From contig CAMIZL010000016.1 in the NCBI GenBank assembly GCA_946403295.1, positions 1-48,354 of the forward strand: a stretch of DNA of 48,354 nucleotides. Direction: 5' to 3'. Shown here in pieces: positions 44,456 to 48,354 of this stretch. Source of the stretch: an uncultured Clostridia bacterium (GTDB taxonomy: Bacteria > Bacillota > Clostridia > Lachnospirales > Lachnospiraceae). The notes under the pieces are model-generated. The model was not told the DNA's origin. It worked only from the letters and a program-made list of their open reading frames with translations, and did no database searches. Position 1 is the first letter of the stretch. Every line of letters starts with the position of its first letter. Position numbers and translations under genes: made by a program.

Positions 44456-46393
44456 ATGGAAGAAAACAATGAAATGATGACACAAAATACAGAAACTCCG
44501 GAAAACACTCCCGCAGCACCCGCACCCGAAGCCGAGACCCCCGCACCCGAAGCATATGTGACTGAGACCCCCGCGGCACCTCAGACTTGGGAAGCACCCG
44601 CAGCCGAGGCACCCGCAACCGAGACACCTGCGCCTGAAACATATGCGCCTGAGACCCCCACGGCACCTCAGACTTGGGAAGCACCGAACTTTGTTGCGTC
44701 ACAGGAAGCATCCGCAGCCGAGACACCCGCGCCCGAAGCATACGCGGCTGAGACACCCGCGGCACCTCAGATGCAGGCCCCGAACATGTATCCTCAGATG
44801 CAGCCCGGCATGCAAACCCCTCCCGTGAGCGGATGGCAGCCCGTGCCCCCCGCACAGCCCTACGGTGATTATCGTCAGTCCGGGATTCCTATGTACGGAT
44901 ATAACGGAGCATATTACAACTCAAACGTTCCGCCCATGCAGAACGGCGTTCCCGGGTATATGGGCAACAACCCCGAACCCGCAAAACCGGCAAAGGAGAA
45001 GAAGCGTCATCCCGTATTGAGCAAGGTAGTCGGAGCGCTTGTCTTCGGTGTTGTTGCAGCGCTTGCATTCATAGGCTGTAACCTCCTTTACGGTTATTTC
45101 TTCCCGAAGCAGGCGGAAGAATACAATGTGGTACGGATAGGAACCGATTCGAGGGCAAATGTGGCAGATGCCGTTAAGACCGCCGATTCCGTCGAAACGG
45201 TGATCGCTACGAATTCAGATGTATCTTCGATCGTTGAAAAGGTAGCCCCCGCGATCGTTCAGATCGACTGCGTATTCAACACCACAAGTTATTTCGGATC
45301 TTATGAGACACCCGGTGCAGGCTCGGGTATCGTAATGAGGAAGACCGACAATGAGATACTTATAGCCACCAACAATCACGTTGTTGAGGGTGCCAAAACA
45401 ATAAAGATCACATTTACGGACGGAACAACCGCACAGGCTGTCATCAAAGGTACCGACGCGGTAGCCGATCTTGCGGTCGTATCGGTTGATATCACCGCAC
45501 TTGACAAGGAATTCACGGACGGCCTGACGGTAGCCAAGCTTGGCAGCTCGGACGATGTGAGGGTTGGTCAGATGGCAATAGCCATCGGTAATTCCATGGG
45601 TTACGGCCAGTCGACTACAGTCGGTTATATAAGCGCTAAAGACCGTGAGGTCAATGTTGACGGCACAAAGATGATCCTTATCCAGACAGATGCGGCCATC
45701 AACCCCGGTAACAGCGGCGGCGCGCTCATCAATGTCAGCGGCGAAGTGATCGGTATCAATTCGGTCAAGTTCGCATCCGCACAGGTTGAAGGTATGGGAT
45801 TTGCGATCCCCATCTCGAGAGCCCAGAAGATCCTTGACGAACTCGGAAACCGCGAATCGCTGAAGCCCGAAGAAAAGGGGTATCTCGGTGTGCATGTCCA
45901 GACCGTAACGCCTTCGATCGCGCAGGCATATAACTGGCCCATCGGCGTTTATGTTACCGAAGTCGATGAAGGCCTCGCGGCTGAGGCAGCCGGGATCGAG
46001 CTCGGAGATATCGTGATCCGTGTAAATTCCGTGACCGTAACCACAACAACCGACCTTAAGACCGCCATCAGTTCCTACAGAGCCGGAACAAAGGTTACGA
46101 TCACCGTAATGAGACTCGTTGACAATAAATTTGTCGAGAAAGAGATAGAAGCAGTCCTCGGAAACGAGCCTCAGCCCGAAAAGGACGAGACAGTGAGCGA
46201 TGAAGAGGCCGGCCGGAAGCCGGAAGAGCCTTCTGAGCCCGCAGAGGAAGACACCGATGCTCCCAAGGCATCCCCCAAGGACGGTCTCCCCGAGACTCCT
46301 CAATCGACCGAACCTTACAACCCGGGCGAACTCCCCGACTATTTCGATCCTTTTAAAGACTTTGAAGACATGTTTCCTTTTTATGAGTGGTAA
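44456..46393 (+). CDS. HtrA/DegP-like membrane-anchored serine protease
   Basis: A 645-aa envelope protease with extracellular catalytic and PDZ domains. Residues 1 to about 115 are a cytoplasmic P/A/E/T-rich region with repeated units (ETPAPEAY; ETPAAPQTWEAPA). A P/M/Y/G-rich stretch follows, then a transmembrane helix near 190-212. The trypsin-like domain has His308 (NNHVVEG), Asp338 (VADLAVV) and Ser420 (NPGNSGGAL), and one PDZ domain (YLGVHVQTVTPS to ITVMRL). The tail is acidic and proline-rich. In Firmicutes such proteins degrade misfolded secreted proteins, often under two-component control. Start: ATG at 44456 with AGGTGA 8 nt upstream. Confidence 0.93.
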   Translation: MEENNEMMTQNTETPENTPAAPAPEAETPAPEAYVTETPAAPQTWEAPAAEAPATETPAPETYAPETPTAPQTWEAPNFVASQEASAAETPAPEAYAAETPAAPQMQAPNMYPQMQPGMQTPPVSGWQPVPPAQPYGDYRQSGIPMYGYNGAYYNSNVPPMQNGVPGYMGNNPEPAKPAKEKKRHPVLSKVVGALVFGVVAALAFIGCNLLYGYFFPKQAEEYNVVRIGTDSRANVADAVKTADSVETVIATNSDVSSIVEKVAPAIVQIDCVFNTTSYFGSYETPGAGSGIVMRKTDNEILIATNNHVVEGAKTIKITFTDGTTAQAVIKGTDAVADLAVVSVDITALDKEFTDGLTVAKLGSSDDVRVGQMAIAIGNSMGYGQSTTVGYISAKDREVNVDGTKMILIQTDAAINPGNSGGALINVSGEVIGINSVKFASAQVEGMGFAIPISRAQKILDELGNRESLKPEEKGYLGVHVQTVTPSIAQAYNWPIGVYVTEVDEGLAAEAAGIELGDIVIRVNSVTVTTTTDLKTAISSYRAGTKVTITVMRLVDNKFVEKEIEAVLGNEPQPEKDETVSDEEAGRKPEEPSEPAEEDTDAPKASPKDGLPETPQSTEPYNPGELPDYFDPFKDFEDMFPFYEW

Positions 46394-46416
46394 ACCTTCT
46401 GATAGTTTTTTACCCG

Positions 46417-46450
46417 AAAACGCACAGAGAGATCTGTGCGTTTTTCGTTT
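46417..46450 (+). terminator. Intrinsic terminator after the HtrA gene
   Basis: CGCACAGA (46421-46428), loop GAGA, TCTGTGCG (46433-46440), extended by four A-T pairs, then TTTTTCGTTT. A TATAAT at 46478, with no good -35, may be the -10 of the next gene. Confidence 0.85.
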
Positions 46451-46521
46451 GCCCTTTTCCTCGCCGGAACAATAAGGTATAATACATTGGTACCGAAGAT
46501 GAACAAAAGAGGAGGAACAAT

Positions 46522-46866
46522 ATGCCGTTTATAGGATCAAAGGTTAGTGTTAAGACTACGGACAGCCAGAAGGAAGAACTCAAGAAACGCCTCGGACAGG
46601 CCATCGCGATCCTTCCCGGAAAGACAGAAAAGTGGCTCATGGTTGAGCTTGAGGATGAGAAGAAACTTTATTTCGGCGGTGATGACAGCGAGCCCACCGC
46701 ATATGTCGAGGTCAGCATTTTGGGCAACCCCGATTCGGCTTCGTTTGCCAAAATGACGGGCGAGCTTTCACGCATATATGACGAGATTCTCGGTATCAAA
46801 CCCGACAGATTGTACGTTAAATATGATACGACAAAAGACTGGGGCTGGAACGGAAGTAATTTCTGA
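46522..46866 (+). CDS. MIF/phenylpyruvate tautomerase family protein
   Basis: A 114-aa protein of the macrophage migration inhibitory factor fold. Pro2, directly after the initiator Met (MPFIGSKVSV), is the catalytic base in active members. The body matches the pattern, with KTEKWLMVELEDEKKLYFGG and SRIYDEILGIKPDRLYVKY. The physiological substrate in bacteria is generally unknown. The ribosome site is AGAGGAGG. It lies between a terminator and a phosphatase gene, probably as the first gene of a short unit. Confidence 0.9.
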   Translation: MPFIGSKVSVKTTDSQKEELKKRLGQAIAILPGKTEKWLMVELEDEKKLYFGGDDSEPTAYVEVSILGNPDSASFAKMTGELSRIYDEILGIKPDRLYVKYDTTKDWGWNGSNF

Positions 46867-46921
46867 TCATGCCTTCGGATCCGTAATATCGGTCCGAAAT
46901 AACTAAAAAGCAGGAATGTTT

Positions 46922-47479
46922 ATGAACAAGATTTTTGTTACCAGGCACGGAGAGTCTGTTTGGAATGTTGAGAAGAAAGTGCAGGGGATCACGGATATGC
47001 CCCTCACACCCAGAGGGGTCGAGATGGCCAAGGACCTCGGTATGAGGATCAAGGCCCATAATCCCGGGATCGATCTTATCATAGGTTCGACGTTAAGCCG
47101 TGCCGATGATACGGCGCGGATCATAAGCGAAATAACCGGCATCCCAAGGGAACGTGAACCGAGGCTTATCGAGCAGAATTTCGGAGAATACGAGGGCCAC
47201 GAATACCTTAAGCATCCGGGTGTTTTCCACGAGGCAAAGAAGCAGTTCGCGTGCGATTATAACGGCGGCGAGTCCATGCTCAAATTGGGACAACGCATAT
47301 TTAATCTTCTCGACGAACTTAAGGAGCGCCAGATCCGCGAGAACAAGACTTTTCTTTTGGTGACGCACGGCGGTATCGTGCGAATGATCAGCGCATATTT
47401 CGGACCGCTCACAAATGAGGAATACAGCAGCTTGTCGATAGATAATTGCGAGCTCAGGGAGTTTTATTTCAAAACTTGA
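46922..47479 (+). CDS. Histidine phosphatase family protein
   Basis: A 185-aa enzyme of the phosphoglycerate mutase-like superfamily. The phosphohistidine motif is VTRHGESVWN (His9), the acid and second-histidine motifs are EQNFGEYEGHE and VTHGGIVRM. It is most similar in layout to broad-specificity phosphatases or the CobC group rather than glycolytic mutases, being short; the substrate is unresolved. The ATG at 46922 is chosen since AGGAA is spaced 5-6 nt upstream; the ATG at 46916 is too close to it. Its stop codon overlaps the -35 box of the serS promoter. Confidence 0.88.
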   Translation: MNKIFVTRHGESVWNVEKKVQGITDMPLTPRGVEMAKDLGMRIKAHNPGIDLIIGSTLSRADDTARIISEITGIPREREPRLIEQNFGEYEGHEYLKHPGVFHEAKKQFACDYNGGESMLKLGQRIFNLLDELKERQIRENKTFLLVTHGGIVRMISAYFGPLTNEEYSSLSIDNCELREFYFKT

Positions 47480-47504
47480 ATTTTCGCTCTGTTTGGTGTA
47501 TCAT
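47476..47504 (+). promoter_or_regulatory. Promoter for serS
   Basis: TTGAAT (47476-47481), 17-bp spacer, TATCAT (47499-47504). The predicted start near 47511 gives a leader of about 92 nt. Confidence 0.6.
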
Positions 47505-47515
47505 GACCCGTGAAT

Positions 47516-47585
47516 CGTCCGGGTGGCAGACGAGTGCATTATTGATTATTCTGCGTCCCGCATACTTGCAGGGACGCTGTTTTTT
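47516..47585 (+). promoter_or_regulatory. serS leader with terminator hairpin and T-box-like core
   Basis: GCGTCCC (47553-47559) and GGGACGC (47571-47577) form a terminator stem followed by TGTTTTTT. Upstream, GGGTGGCA (47521-47528) could pair its GGG with CCC of the terminator arm, leaving a UGGC bulge as in T-box antiterminators. ACG/CGT would be the second helix. The usual Stem I with a specifier loop has no room between the promoter and this motif, and the canonical ACCGCG is replaced by AGACGA. Attenuation is well supported; the T-box identity is tentative. Confidence 0.45.
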
Positions 47586-47602
47586 AGGAGGACTTAGGAG
47601 CG

Positions 47603-48354
47603 ATGATTGACATTAAGTTTTTGCGTGAGGAGCCTGAGGTAGTAAGGCAGAATATCCGAAACAAGTTTCAGGACAGCAAGCTTCCGCTTGTTGACGAAGT
47701 AATCGAACTTGATTCCAAGAGACGTAAGACCCAGCAGGCGGCTGATGATCTCCGTCAGCAGAGAAATACCATCAGTAAGCAGATCGGCGGCCTTATGGCA
47801 AAAGGTCAGAAAGAGGAAGCGGAAGAACTTAAGAAGCAGGTTACAAAATTCTCGGACGAGCTTGCCGAGCTTGAAGCAGAGCAGACACGTCTTGAGGAAG
47901 AGGTTACCAAGAGGATGATGATCATCCCCAACATCATCGATCCTTCCGTTCCTATCGGAAAAGACGATTCATGCAACGTTGAGCTCGAAAAGTTCGGCGA
48001 GCCCGTTGTTCCCGACTTTGAGATCCCTTATCACACCGACATTATGGAAAAGCTTCACGGTATCGACCTTGATGCCGCAAGACGCGTTGCCGGAAACGGA
48101 TTCTATTACCTCATCGGAGACATCGCACGTCTTCATTCCGCATGTATCTCCTATGCTCGTGATTTCATGATCGACAGAGGATTTACCTATGTTGTTCCTC
48201 CTTTCATGATCAGAAGCAACGTTGTTACCGGCGTTATGAGCTTCGCAGAGATGGACGCCATGATGTACAAGATCGAGGGCGAGGATCTCTACCTCATCGG
48301 TACGAGCGAGCATTCGATGATCGGACGTTATATCGACACGATCGTCGGCGAGGA
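47603..48354 (+). CDS. serS: Seryl-tRNA synthetase, 3' truncated by the window end
   Basis: Charges tRNA-Ser with serine. The first 250 residues are present and open to the window edge. The N-terminal coiled-coil tRNA-binding arm runs from about residue 30 to 105 (DSKRRKTQQAADDLRQQRN; EEAEELKKQVTKFSDELAEL). The class II catalytic core begins after (HTDIMEKLHGIDLDAARRVAGNGFYYL; FTYVVPPFMIRS; YLIGTSEHSM). Start: ATG at 47603 with AGGAGG 11 nt upstream; the opening MIDIKFLREEPEVVRQN is typical. It is preceded by a leader with a terminator. Confidence 0.95.
   Translation, partial: MIDIKFLREEPEVVRQNIRNKFQDSKLPLVDEVIELDSKRRKTQQAADDLRQQRNTISKQIGGLMAKGQKEEAEELKKQVTKFSDELAELEAEQTRLEEEVTKRMMIIPNIIDPSVPIGKDDSCNVELEKFGEPVVPDFEIPYHTDIMEKLHGIDLDAARRVAGNGFYYLIGDIARLHSACISYARDFMIDRGFTYVVPPFMIRSNVVTGVMSFAEMDAMMYKIEGEDLYLIGTSEHSMIGRYIDTIVGE

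Overview
The window looks like chromosomal DNA of a Gram-positive anaerobe of the class Clostridia, most likely a Lachnospiraceae member. The grounds are strong GGAGG-type ribosome sites, sigma-A-like TTGxxx-17-TAxxxT promoters, DapL-type lysine synthesis, an aldo/keto reductase carrying two iron-sulfur motifs, a DUF6273 protein, uxuA/uxuB, cdaA-cdaR, and CDP-glycerol transferases of the teichoic-acid type. This is inference from gene content; no genus is assigned. No tRNA, rRNA, phage, transposase or CRISPR locus was found.

Layout. 1-395: 85-bp repeats, a 25-bp direct repeat and a promoter. 396-1478: secreted DUF6273 protein. 1523-13192: biosynthesis run guaA, pyrG, purF, carA, carB, dapF, dapL. 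13396-15525: Gfo/Idh/MocA oxidoreductase and iron-sulfur aldo/keto reductase. 15793-18116: convergent chemoreceptor and orphan ABC-3 metal permease. 18339-22087: lipoprotein and a glycosyltransferase/glycerophosphotransferase fusion. 22363-23112: metallo-beta-lactamase-fold protein (minus strand). 23355-26215: uxuA-uxuB. 26216-27276: a long gene-free stretch with a terminator, a multibranched inverted-repeat element, five 85-bp repeats and a purine-rich repeat, framed by a 19-bp direct repeat. 27277-32010: dCMP deaminase, two unknown membrane proteins, cdaA, cdaR. 32023-41238: leuA, then an ABC polymer exporter and four transferases for a cell-surface polymer. 41242-44214 (minus strand): polyprenyl-phosphate sugar transferase followed by clpX. 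44456-48354: HtrA-like protease, MIF-like protein, histidine phosphatase and the 5' part of serS.

How it fits together. The first third makes GMP, CTP, the first purine amine, carbamoyl phosphate and meso-diaminopimelate. The middle handles hexuronates and c-di-AMP. The last third builds and exports a glycerol-phosphate-containing wall or capsule polymer; the sugar transferase at 42793-44214 is a plausible initiating enzyme, and c-di-AMP genes, which elsewhere tie to wall homeostasis, lie directly upstream.

The most distinctive trait is repeat biology. Short tandem duplications sit at many gene ends (pyrG, dapF, uxuA, the 22.2-kb convergent gap, the gene ending at 28315) and inside several coding regions. 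An 85-bp repeat family with palindromic junctions occurs at two loci 26 kb apart, a roughly 240-nt element at 26285-26526 can fold into an ordered multibranched structure, and dapL carries an in-frame insertion containing a perfect palindrome and a ribosome-binding-site-like motif. These are the best candidates for something undescribed.
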